Shown: piece after piece, positions 52,208-60,126 of the stretch
Layout of the letters: each line of letters starts with the position of its first letter
Position numbering within the stretch: the first letter of the stretch is position 1
Assembly: GCF_008369165.1 (NCBI RefSeq)
Contig: NZ_VOBA01000001.1
Span: 1,853,630-1,917,629 of the forward strand
DNA from: Dietzia sp. ANT_WB102
GTDB taxonomy: Bacteria; Actinomycetota; Actinomycetes; Mycobacteriales; Mycobacteriaceae
Direction: 5' to 3'
DNA length: 64,000 bases
Translations under genes and position numbers: made by a program
Notes under the pieces: generated by a model
The model's input: the letters and a program-made list of their open reading frames with translations, nothing else
What the model was told of the DNA's origin: nothing
The model's database searches: none

Positions 52208-52220
52208 TGAACTGAGTTCA
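52208..52220. promoter_or_regulatory. 13-bp operator, site j
   Basis: TGAACTGAGTTCA, matching the consensus at every fixed position, and extended to CTGAACT-G-AGTTCAG. It lies between the divergent MaoC and LysR-effector genes and can control both. Confidence 0.8.
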
Positions 52221-52245
52221 GCGTGTGACACGCTACCGTTGCGGG

Positions 52246-52962
52246 GTGAACGACGAGTGCGGTCCCGCGAGCGGTCGGTTGACGATCGGTTACGTCCCCG
52301 GTGTCCAGCCGGACAAGTGGCTCGCGCGGTGGCGCGAGCGCAATCCGCGCGTGCCGATCTCGGCCCGGCGCACCGGTGACCCGCGCGCGGAGCTCGCGGA
52401 CTCCTCCGGCGACGACGGCTTCGACGTGATCTTCCTCCGCGAGCCCGACGAGGCACCGCGCTCGGCGCCGGCCGGACTGCTCCGGGTCCCGCTGTACACG
52501 GAGACGATGGCCGTCCTCGCCGAGAAGGACCACGAGCTCGGGGCGTTCGACTCGGTGAGTGCCGCCGACCTGGAAGGGGAGCGGTGGCTTGAGCCGGTGG
52601 ACCCGATCACGGCGTCGCCCGACGAGGTGTCCGCCGCGGTGGACCTCGTCGCCGCCGGGGTCGGACTGCTCGTTCTACCACTGCCGTATGCGCGTGCCCT
52701 CAGCCGGCGCGACTTGGTGGCGAGACCGATAGAGGGGGTCCCCGCGACTCGGATGGGCATCGCGTGGTCTCCGTCGCGGGAGAGCGATGAGCTGATCGAC
52801 GAGTTCGTCGGCATCGTGCGGGGGCGCACCGTCGGCAGTTCGAGGGGCGCAGGGGAGCCGCCGCGTGAGAAGCGGACCGCGCGCGAGAAGACCGCCGCCA
52901 AGGCGAAGGCTAGGGGCCACCGTGCGCCCACAACTGCGGGCCGGGGCAAGCGCAGGCGGTGA
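52246..52962 (+). CDS. LysR-type effector-binding domain protein without HTH
   Basis: 238 residues from the GTG at 52246 (a GTG at 52225 is also possible, just after operator j). RLTIGYVPGVQPDKWLARWR, FDVIFLREPDEAPR, ETMAVLAEKDHELG and VAAGVGLLVLPLPYARALSR match the periplasmic-binding-like effector domain of LysR regulators. No helix-turn-helix precedes it. The last 40 residues are Lys/Arg/Ala-rich (EKRTAREKTAAKAKARG), which could contact nucleic acid. Such truncated LysR-like proteins occur in actinobacteria; their role is unknown. Confidence 0.75.
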   Translation: MNDECGPASGRLTIGYVPGVQPDKWLARWRERNPRVPISARRTGDPRAELADSSGDDGFDVIFLREPDEAPRSAPAGLLRVPLYTETMAVLAEKDHELGAFDSVSAADLEGERWLEPVDPITASPDEVSAAVDLVAAGVGLLVLPLPYARALSRRDLVARPIEGVPATRMGIAWSPSRESDELIDEFVGIVRGRTVGSSRGAGEPPREKRTAREKTAAKAKARGHRAPTTAGRGKRRR

Positions 52963-53031
52963 CCGACGCGGGCGTCCGGCGGCGCTGACCGGGGTTGTCG
53001 CGCGGCGGAGCAGACCGTGGCCCGGTGAGGG

Positions 53032-53664
53032 TCAGGCCTCGGCGGCGCCGACCATCCCGCGGGCGAACTCGAGGTGGCGGGCGACGACGTCGTCAGCCGA
53101 CAGCGGCCCGTCGGGCCGGTACCAGGACGCGATCGACACGCACAGTGAGGCGATGGCGCGGGCCGCGTCCTCGGGGTGGGTGCAGGAGAACTCCCCGGAG
53201 TCGACACCGGCGCGGATCGCGTCTTCGATCATCTGCTGCTGGGCATCGCGCTGCGCGATGTGGCGTGCGCGCACGTCCGGGTCCATGCTGCGCATCTCGG
53301 TGGACGCCACGAACGCGTGGTCGCGCCGCGCCATGTGGAAGCGGGCGAGGCACTCAACCACGTTCTCGAACCTGGTCACGGTGCGGTCGCCGGCGTCGTC
53401 GGCCGCGGCCTGGGTGTGCGTGAGCATCTCCGCCATGGCCGCGTCCACGACCGCCGCGAGGATGGCCTGTTTCGAGCGGTAGTGGTGGTACAGGCCAGGT
53501 ACGGACAGTCCGGCGGTTTCGGCGATCATCCGGATCGATGCACCGTGATAGCCGTGTCGCGCGAAGATCTCCAGAGCCGCACGCAACGTCGGGGACAGCT
53601 TATCCGTACCGAACTCGCGCCACTGCGCTGCTCTCTCGGTCTTCTCGATCATCGTCACAACCAT
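53032..53664 (-). CDS. TetR-family regulator of the second catabolic block
   Basis: 210 residues from the ATG at 53664 (CAGGGGGCAG upstream on the minus strand); an ATG four codons in is an alternative. DNA-binding domain: RAALEIFARHGYHGASIRMI, AETAGLSVPGLYHHYRSKQA. The C-terminal ASLCVSIASWYRPDGPLSAD is the TetR ligand-domain end common in acyl-CoA-responsive types. Divergent from the ligase gene, with a 24-bp palindrome between them. It probably represses the 53.8-61.3 kb operon. Confidence 0.9.
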   Translation of the reverse strand: MVVTMIEKTERAAQWREFGTDKLSPTLRAALEIFARHGYHGASIRMIAETAGLSVPGLYHHYRSKQAILAAVVDAAMAEMLTHTQAAADDAGDRTVTRFENVVECLARFHMARRDHAFVASTEMRSMDPDVRARHIAQRDAQQQMIEDAIRAGVDSGEFSCTHPEDAARAIASLCVSIASWYRPDGPLSADDVVARHLEFARGMVGAAEA

Positions 53665-53712
53665 ATCTGCCCCCTGCTTGACACCCGATGTGGCGTGGGT
53701 AACACTATGGCA

Positions 53713-53736
53713 CACCGAGCGATCGATCGGTCGGTG
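53713..53736. promoter_or_regulatory. 24-bp palindromic TetR operator
   Basis: 24-bp inverted repeat centred on CGATCGATCG with outer arms CACCGA/TCGGTG; only one base pair of the symmetry is broken. It sits in the divergent gap between the TetR gene and the acyl-CoA ligase gene, 34 bases before the ligase ATG. It is unrelated to the 13-bp operator of the preceding region. Confidence 0.75.
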
Positions 53737-53770
53737 ACTCGCATGACGATCGCGAACGAAAGGAGCGAGG

Positions 53771-55456
53771 ATGAGCCAGGACGACCCGCGGCCGTGGCGC
53801 ACGCTGTATCGACCGGGGCTCGACGAGAGCACGGTGACGAGACGGTCGACGCTCGTGGACGCCTGGCGCGACCGCGTGGCGTCCTCGCCGGATCGGGTCG
53901 CCATCGCGTACTTCGACGCGATGCTGTCCGCCCGCGACGTCGACTCCATGTCGGACGCGCTCGCCGCCGCCCTGCAAGATCGGGGGGTGGGGTCCGGCGA
54001 CCGAGTCGGTATCCACCTGCAGAACATCCCGCAGTACGCACTGGCGATGCTCGCCCTGTGGAAGATCGGCGCCGCCGCCGTCGTCCTCAACCCGATGTAC
54101 TTCGGCCGCGAACTCCGGCTACCCGTCGAGGACTCCGGCGCGGTGGGGATCATCGCGACAGACCGGGACGTGCCCGCCATCCGGGACGCGGTCAGCGGCA
54201 CTGCCGTGGCGTGGGTGCTCAGCACCAGCGAGCGCGACCTGCAGACCAGGAACGACCCCCGCGCCTTCGGCGACGACCACTCGGTCGCACCTTCGAGCGA
54301 CGGCGACCTGGTCGTCCTGATGGGCGAGTACCAGGGCCGGACCCCGCAGCGGGCGGAGGTCACTCCCGACGACCTTGCACTGCTCACCTACACCTCGGGC
54401 ACCACGGGGCCGCCCAAGGGGGCGATGAATTCGCACGCCAACGTGATCGCGGTCGCGCGCAGCTTCGCGGACTTCGTCGGCATCGTCCCAGGGGACGTCG
54501 TCTTGGCTATCGCCCCGCTGTTCCACATCACCGGTGCCGTCATCAACGCCACCCTCGGGCTGATCGAGCACACCACCCTCGTCTTCGCCGGACGGTTCCG
54601 GCCCGAGGTTGTGCTGGACGCGTTCCGGGAACACGGTGTGACATTCACGATCGGTTCGATCACCGCCTACAACGCGCTCATGAGACTGGATGAGGCACGA
54701 CCCGAGCACTTCGCGGCCGTCAAGGCTTTGTACAGCGGTGGCGCGCCCATTCCGCCGTCGACGGTCGAGCGGTTCGCCGAGCGTTTCGGCCATTACATCC
54801 ACAACGGCTACGGCATGACGGAAACGACCTCCGGCGTCATCGCAGTCCCGCCCGGGCAGCGTGCACCGGTCGACACGGCAAGCGGAACCCTGTCCATCGG
54901 CGTGCCGTTGCCGGGGGTCGAGGCGGCTGTCGTGGGCGTGGACGACCAGCCGGTCGGGGCAGGGGAGCAGGGTGAACTCGTCCTGTCCGGGCCGCAGATC
55001 GTTTCCGGGTACTGGCGCAACGAGGCCGCTACCGCCTCGACCATGCCGGGAGGCCGCCTCCACACCGGAGATGTCGCGGTGATGGACGCCGACGGCTGGG
55101 TCTACCTCGTCGACCGCCTCAAGGACCAGATCAACACGTCCGGCTACAAGGTCTGGCCCCGCGAGGTCGAGGACGCGCTGTACGAACACGACGCCGTCTT
55201 CGAGGTCGCTGTCGTTGGGCTCCCCGACGAATACCGCGGGGAGAAGGTCGCTGCGTTCGTCTCGCTCAAGGACGGTCGCACTGTGAGTGAGGACGACCTG
55301 GTCGCCTTTGCCGCGGGCCGACTCGCCGCCTACAAGCGGCCGAACGAAGTCCACCTCGTTACCGAACTGCCCAAGACCCAGACAGGCAAGATCCGCCGTC
55401 GCGAACTGCGCGATGAACATTCCCCCTCCACCGACCACCCCACCGAAGGACCCTGA
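53771..55456 (+). CDS. Acyl-CoA ligase (AMP-forming)
   Basis: 561 residues, ATG after AAAGGAG. LTYTSGTTGPPKGAMNSHAN (ATP loop, about residue 207), HNGYGMTETTSGV, HTGDVAVMDADGW, LKDQINTSGYKVWPREVEDA and final Lys in KTQTGKIRRREL. Fatty- or short-acid ligase, analogous in position to LvaE of the levulinate pathway. First gene of the second block operon; its last bases are part of a 15-bp tandem repeat that carries the next gene's start. Confidence 0.9.
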   Translation: MSQDDPRPWRTLYRPGLDESTVTRRSTLVDAWRDRVASSPDRVAIAYFDAMLSARDVDSMSDALAAALQDRGVGSGDRVGIHLQNIPQYALAMLALWKIGAAAVVLNPMYFGRELRLPVEDSGAVGIIATDRDVPAIRDAVSGTAVAWVLSTSERDLQTRNDPRAFGDDHSVAPSSDGDLVVLMGEYQGRTPQRAEVTPDDLALLTYTSGTTGPPKGAMNSHANVIAVARSFADFVGIVPGDVVLAIAPLFHITGAVINATLGLIEHTTLVFAGRFRPEVVLDAFREHGVTFTIGSITAYNALMRLDEARPEHFAAVKALYSGGAPIPPSTVERFAERFGHYIHNGYGMTETTSGVIAVPPGQRAPVDTASGTLSIGVPLPGVEAAVVGVDDQPVGAGEQGELVLSGPQIVSGYWRNEAATASTMPGGRLHTGDVAVMDADGWVYLVDRLKDQINTSGYKVWPREVEDALYEHDAVFEVAVVGLPDEYRGEKVAAFVSLKDGRTVSEDDLVAFAAGRLAAYKRPNEVHLVTELPKTQTGKIRRRELRDEHSPSTDHPTEGP

Positions 55457-55475
55457 CATGAAGGACCCTGACATG
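55446..55475 (+). repeat. 15-bp tandem duplication over a translation start
   Basis: AAGGACCCTGACATG occurs twice in direct tandem (55446-55460, 55461-55475). Each unit has a ribosome site (AAGGA) and an ATG 8 bases later. The units are in frame, so the transporter can start at 55458 or 55473. Confidence 0.9.
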
Positions 55476-56846
55476 ACCGAGGCCCCCCTCAACCCCGCCG
55501 GCCGTGCGAACGTCGGCACGATCGCGGACGCGACCGACGTCGCGGTGCCCGCGCAGTCCGCCGTAGGGAACCGCAACGCGCTCAGATCGCTGGCCGCCAG
55601 CACCACAGGACAGCTGTTCGAGTGGTACGAGTGGACCGCCTACGCTGTCTTCGCACCGTTCATCGCCGCGGCGATGTTCAACAACGACAACCCGGTCTCC
55701 GCGCTGCTGGCCACCCTCGCCGTGTTCGCGGTCGGGTTCCTCATGCGACCTCTCGGCGGGATCGTCTTCGGACGCATCGCCGACGTACGCGGCCGCAAGT
55801 ACGTCCTCATCACCACGATGCTCATGATGGCTGGCGCGAGTCTGCTGATCGGCCTGCTCCCCACCTACGGATCGATAGGCGTCTTCGCCTCCGTGCTGCT
55901 CCTGCTGTGCCGAATGATCCAGGGCTTTGCGCACGGCGGTGAGTCCGCCACGGCGTACAGCTATGTCGCGGAGATCGCGCCGCCTCACCGCCGCGGAATG
56001 TGGGGCAGCCTGGTGTTCGTCGCCATCATGGGCGGGACCGTGATCGCGTACGGCATCGGCGGCACCATCACCGAGGTGCTCTCCGAGTCGGCCGTCGGTG
56101 CATGGGGTTGGCGCATCCCGTTCCTGCTCGGTGCCGTGTTCGCGCTGTTCGTGCTGTACCTGCGGTCGGGGATGGAAGAGTCCGACGTCTTCGACAAGGC
56201 CGCCGCGGCCGTCGCCGCTGACCCGGACACTCCGGTGGCCACCTTCTCCACGGGGCGCCTGGCGCGCGCCATTGCGCTGGTCGTGGCCATGGTCTCCGGC
56301 ATCACCGTCGCCCACTACACCTGGAGTTCGTACGCCTCCACGTTCGCGATCACGCAGCGCGACATGGATTCCGGTTCTGCCTTCTGGATGATCTTCGGCA
56401 GCCAGCTCATCGCGCTGTGCACGCTGCCGTTGTGGGGTCTGCTGTCGGACAAGATCGGCCGTCGCCCGGTGATCTACATCTTCGCGGTCGGCACCATCCT
56501 CACGACGCCCTTCCTGTTCGGGCTGATCGACGAGCGTCCCTGGACGCTGTTCGTGGCCTCGCTCATCGCCATGACCCTGGTCGCGGCAGCGGGCTCGATC
56601 CTCTCCTCGTTCATGTCCGAGGCCTTCCCTACCAAGATGCGCACGTCCGGCATCGGGTTCGCCTACTCCCTCGGTGTCGCGGTCTTCGGCGGCAGTGCGC
56701 CGTACCTCAACGCCCAGTTCATCGAGTGGGATCTCTACTGGATGATTAGTGCCTACATCATCGTGCTCTGCGTGGCCACCATCATCGCCACGGCGATGAT
56801 GAAGGAGACCAAGGGCAACGACCTCCACCGCGTGGGCCACGACTAG
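55458..56846 (+). CDS. MFS transporter, metabolite:proton symporter (MHS) type
   Basis: 462 residues (457 from the second start). Twelve hydrophobic segments. The MHS signature regions are visible: STTGQLFEWYEWTAYAVFAP at the first helix, LMRPLGGIVFGRIADVRGRK between helices 2 and 3, CRMIQGFAHGGESATAYSYV and RRGMWGSLVFVAIMGG. Such carriers import organic acids with protons (alpha-ketoglutarate, shikimate, proline types). Probably imports the acid activated by the neighbouring ligase. Overlaps the ligase gene region through the tandem repeat. Confidence 0.9.
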   Translation: MKDPDMTEAPLNPAGRANVGTIADATDVAVPAQSAVGNRNALRSLAASTTGQLFEWYEWTAYAVFAPFIAAAMFNNDNPVSALLATLAVFAVGFLMRPLGGIVFGRIADVRGRKYVLITTMLMMAGASLLIGLLPTYGSIGVFASVLLLLCRMIQGFAHGGESATAYSYVAEIAPPHRRGMWGSLVFVAIMGGTVIAYGIGGTITEVLSESAVGAWGWRIPFLLGAVFALFVLYLRSGMEESDVFDKAAAAVAADPDTPVATFSTGRLARAIALVVAMVSGITVAHYTWSSYASTFAITQRDMDSGSAFWMIFGSQLIALCTLPLWGLLSDKIGRRPVIYIFAVGTILTTPFLFGLIDERPWTLFVASLIAMTLVAAAGSILSSFMSEAFPTKMRTSGIGFAYSLGVAVFGGSAPYLNAQFIEWDLYWMISAYIIVLCVATIIATAMMKETKGNDLHRVGHD

Positions 56847-56897
56847 ACCGGCTCGAATCGCCCACTCGGTCGCCGATCAACCGCGAGGATCCATTCC

Positions 56898-57971
56898 ATG
56901 ACCACTTCATCGTCAGCGTCGACAGGCCTCTCCGTCGACGAGTTGCTCCGCCCCGACGTCGTGGGGCCCAAGATCGCCCACGCCACCGGTGACCGGGCCT
57001 GGGCCGACTTCGACGCCGAGCTGATCGCCGGCGGCAAGTCCAACCTCACCTTCACGCTCCGGTCCGACGCCGGCGAGCTCATCCTGCGTCGCCCGCCCAC
57101 CGGGACACTGTTACCCAGCGCCCACGACATGGGCCGCGAGGCGCGCATCCAACTCGGGTTGGCGGACACGGACGTGCCGGTGGCCAAGGTGGTGCTCAAC
57201 GAGACCACCGGCGACGACCTGGGCGTGCCGTACTACGTGATGGAGAAGGTGGTCGGTCACGTCATCCGGGACGCGCTGCCCCCCGGTTTCGCGGAGGGTG
57301 ACGACGACAAGGAGGCCATGGCGGACGCGCAGATCGACGCTCTGGTCAAGCTCCATTCCGTGGACCAGGACGCGGTCGGGCTGGGTGATCTCGGTCGCCC
57401 GGAGGGCTATCTCGAGCGGCAGTTGCGCCGTTGGCTGGGGCAGTCGGAGAAGTCCAGCCCCTCCGTGCGGGCGGACCGCCTGCCCGACCTGGCCGCGCGT
57501 CTCGGCGAGAGCATGCCCACCTCGCCGTCGTCGCGGATCATCCACGGTGACTACCGCCTCGACAACTATGTCGTCGACCCCGACGACCCGGGGCGCATCA
57601 AGGCGATCCTCGACTGGGAGCTGTCCACACTCGGCGATCCGATCGCCGACCTCGCGCAGACGGTCCTGTACTGGGGCGACCCGGACGGGCCGAGGGTGCC
57701 GCTCATCCCGAGCATCACCACCGAGCCCGGCTGGCCCGGCCCGCAGCGGCTGCTCGACAGGTACTGCGCGGCCACCGGCACGGATCCGTCTCACATGCCG
57801 TGGTACCTCGCGTTCGCCACGTTCAAGTTCGCGGCGATTGCCCAGGGCGTGGCCACCCGCTCCGAGGCCGGTGACATGGCCGGTCAGGTTTTCGGCGACA
57901 TCGGCCCGCAGATCCGCGAGTTGGTCGACCACGGCCACTCGATACTCGACTCCCGGAAGGGGACCAACTGA
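56898..57971 (+). CDS. APH-type kinase of the ACAD10/11 (LvaA) group
   Basis: 357 residues, ATG after GAGGATCC. LIAGGKSNLTFTLRSDAGEL, ELILRRPPTGTLLPSAHDMG, catalytic loop RIIHGDYRLDNYVVDPDD (about residue 215) and metal Asp in KAILDWELSTLGDPIADLAQ. This is the classic pattern of the phosphotransferase part of ACAD10/11 and of LvaA, which phosphorylates 4-hydroxyacyl-CoA. Coupled to the SDR (TGATG) and near an ACAD10/11-type dehydrogenase. Confidence 0.88.
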   Translation: MTTSSSASTGLSVDELLRPDVVGPKIAHATGDRAWADFDAELIAGGKSNLTFTLRSDAGELILRRPPTGTLLPSAHDMGREARIQLGLADTDVPVAKVVLNETTGDDLGVPYYVMEKVVGHVIRDALPPGFAEGDDDKEAMADAQIDALVKLHSVDQDAVGLGDLGRPEGYLERQLRRWLGQSEKSSPSVRADRLPDLAARLGESMPTSPSSRIIHGDYRLDNYVVDPDDPGRIKAILDWELSTLGDPIADLAQTVLYWGDPDGPRVPLIPSITTEPGWPGPQRLLDRYCAATGTDPSHMPWYLAFATFKFAAIAQGVATRSEAGDMAGQVFGDIGPQIRELVDHGHSILDSRKGTN

Positions 57972-58795
57972 TGACCGACTCCCTGCCCGGTGCGCCGACA
58001 CCGGTCGATCCACGGACGGGACCGCAGTCGTCAGTGCCCGTTCTCGACCGATTCAGGATGGATGGCCGCGTCGTGGTGATCACGGGCGCCTCCTCGGGGC
58101 TCGGCGCCGGCTTCGCACGGGCGCTTTCCTCGGCCGGTGCGACCGTGGTCCTGGCCGCACGACGCCGCGAGCGCCTCGACGCACTCGCCGAGGAACTCCG
58201 CGCAGCTGGCGGAGCAGCCTCGACCGTGGCCTGCGACGTCGCCGACCCCGATGCGTGCGCGGCCATGGTCCGCCACGCGATGGACGAGCACGGCCGCATC
58301 GACGTGCTGGTCAACAATGCCGGTATCGGGACCGCAGTGCCCGCACTCAAGGAGACACCAGAGCAGTTCCGCGGGGTCGTAGACGTCAACCTGAACGGCG
58401 CTTACTGGGCAGCCAAGGAGTGCGCGGCCGTCATGGAGCCCGGCGCGTGCATCGTCAACGTCGCGAGCGTGCTGGGCCTGACCGCCGGGTTCGCCCCGCA
58501 GGCCGCGTACTCGGCGACCAAGGCGGCCGTGCTCGGGCTGACGCGCGACCTGGCGGCCCAATGGGGTAGCCGCCGCGGTATCCGCGTCAACGCCCTGGCT
58601 CCCGGCTATTTCGCCTCCGAGATGACCGACGAGATCCCGGAGAAGATGCTCGCGGACATCACCGGCAGCACCATCTTCGGCCGGCTCGGGCTGCAGCCCG
58701 AGCTTGACTCCGCGCTGCTCTTCCTCGCCTCGGACGCCTCGTCCTTCATCACCGGGACCACGCTCGTGGTCGACGGCGGCATGACCCTGCACTAA
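57971..58795 (+). CDS. Short-chain dehydrogenase/reductase (LvaD-like position)
   Basis: 274 residues, ATG overlapping the kinase stop. VVITGASSGLGAGFARALSS (about residue 31), LVNNAGIGTAVP, Ser in VNVASVLGLT and Tyr/Lys in AAYSATKAAV, ending TLVVDGGMTLH. Complete SDR. In an lva-like pathway the SDR reduces the 4-oxoacyl-CoA to the 4-hydroxy form used by the kinase. About 25 extra N-terminal residues before the Rossmann fold; a later start at the internal MDGR is possible. Confidence 0.88.
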   Translation: MTDSLPGAPTPVDPRTGPQSSVPVLDRFRMDGRVVVITGASSGLGAGFARALSSAGATVVLAARRRERLDALAEELRAAGGAASTVACDVADPDACAAMVRHAMDEHGRIDVLVNNAGIGTAVPALKETPEQFRGVVDVNLNGAYWAAKECAAVMEPGACIVNVASVLGLTAGFAPQAAYSATKAAVLGLTRDLAAQWGSRRGIRVNALAPGYFASEMTDEIPEKMLADITGSTIFGRLGLQPELDSALLFLASDASSFITGTTLVVDGGMTLH

Positions 58796-58862
58796 CGGAA
58801 CGAAACAGACCTGATCCGCCCGCGGCTCGCGGCCGCGGGCACGCCTCTACAGGAGTATTGAA

Positions 58863-60068
58863 ATGGAATTCGCTCACAGCCAGCGCAGCCTCGAGCTGCA
58901 GGAGAACATGTGGGAGTTCATGCGGGAGCACGTCTTCCCCGCCGAGCCCGTCTGGGCCGAGTACCTGCGCGAGCACGGCGACAACGCCTACCCGCCGGTC
59001 ATGGAGGACCTCAAGGCCGAGGCTCGTCGGCGCGGGCTCTGGAACCTCTTCCTGCCCGAGTGGTCCGGGATCTCCAACCTCGAGTTTGCCGCGGTCTCGG
59101 AGATCACGGGCTGGTCGCCCGTCATTGCCCCGGAGGCGATCAACTCGCAGGCGCCCGACACCGGGAACATGGAGACCTTCCACCTGTTCGGCACCGATGA
59201 GCAGAAGGCGAAGTACCTCGAGCCACTCAAGGAGGGCAGGATCCGCTCGGCGTACGCGATGACCGAGCCCGACGTCGCCTCCTCGGACGCCACCAACATC
59301 CAGACCGTGATCCGGCGCGAGGGCGACGAGTACGTGATCAACGGCCGCAAGTGGTGGATCACCGGTATCGCCGACACCCGCTGCGAGATCCTCATCGTCA
59401 TGGGCAAGACCGACGAGTCCGCCGAGACCCACCGGCAGCAGTCGATGGTGCTCGTTCCGCGCGACACCCCGGGCCTGACCATCGAACGCAATCTGCCGCT
59501 GTTCGGCTACCAGGACCAGCACGGACACTGTGAGCTTGTCTTCCGGGACGTCCGCGTTCCGGTCGAGAACCTGCTGGGGGAGGAGGGCGCCGGATTCGCC
59601 ATCGCCCAAGCCCGTCTCGGTCCCGGTCGCATCCACCACGCGATGCGCGCCATCGGGATGGCGGAGCGGGCCCTCGCGCTGATGGTCGACCGCGCCAAGT
59701 CCCGGCACGCGTTCGGCGGCTACCTCTCCGATCAGGGAGTGGTGCAGGAGCACATCGCCAACTCGCGGATCGAGATCGACCAGGCGCGCCTGCAGGTCCA
59801 ACACTGTGCATGGATGATCGACACCGTCGGTGCCAAGGATGCGCGGTTCGAGATCTCCGCCATCAAGGTCATCGCCCCGCAGGTCGCCTGCGCGGTGATA
59901 GACCGGGCCATCGAGATCTTCGGCGGTGCCGGAGTCTCGGGCGACACTCCGCTGGCGTACTTCTACGCGTGGGCCCGGGCCCTCCGGATCGTCGACGGCC
60001 CGGACGCAGTCCACCGCCGCACCATCGCGCGGGGAGAACTCCGGCGGACGCCGCCGTATGTCGGCTGA
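58863..60068 (+). CDS. ACAD10/11-type acyl-CoA dehydrogenase (LvaC-like)
   Basis: 401 residues, ATG after CAGGAG. SLELQENMWEFMREHVFPAE, NMETFHLFGTDEQKAKYLEP, AYAMTEPDVASSDATNIQTV, YVINGRKWWITGIADTRCEI, AIAQARLGPGRIHHAMRAIG, ending DAVHRRTIARGELRR. Strong match to ACAD10/11, closer by eye to the human proteins than the paralogue at 43238 (KWWITG). Expected to process the 4-phospho-acyl-CoA made by the kinase two genes upstream. Confidence 0.9.
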   Translation: MEFAHSQRSLELQENMWEFMREHVFPAEPVWAEYLREHGDNAYPPVMEDLKAEARRRGLWNLFLPEWSGISNLEFAAVSEITGWSPVIAPEAINSQAPDTGNMETFHLFGTDEQKAKYLEPLKEGRIRSAYAMTEPDVASSDATNIQTVIRREGDEYVINGRKWWITGIADTRCEILIVMGKTDESAETHRQQSMVLVPRDTPGLTIERNLPLFGYQDQHGHCELVFRDVRVPVENLLGEEGAGFAIAQARLGPGRIHHAMRAIGMAERALALMVDRAKSRHAFGGYLSDQGVVQEHIANSRIEIDQARLQVQHCAWMIDTVGAKDARFEISAIKVIAPQVACAVIDRAIEIFGGAGVSGDTPLAYFYAWARALRIVDGPDAVHRRTIARGELRRTPPYVG

Positions 60069-60126
60069 ACGTGATGCGCGACACTATTAGGGCCAGAAGT
60101 TCGCCAGCGAGGGAAGGTACGCGCAC

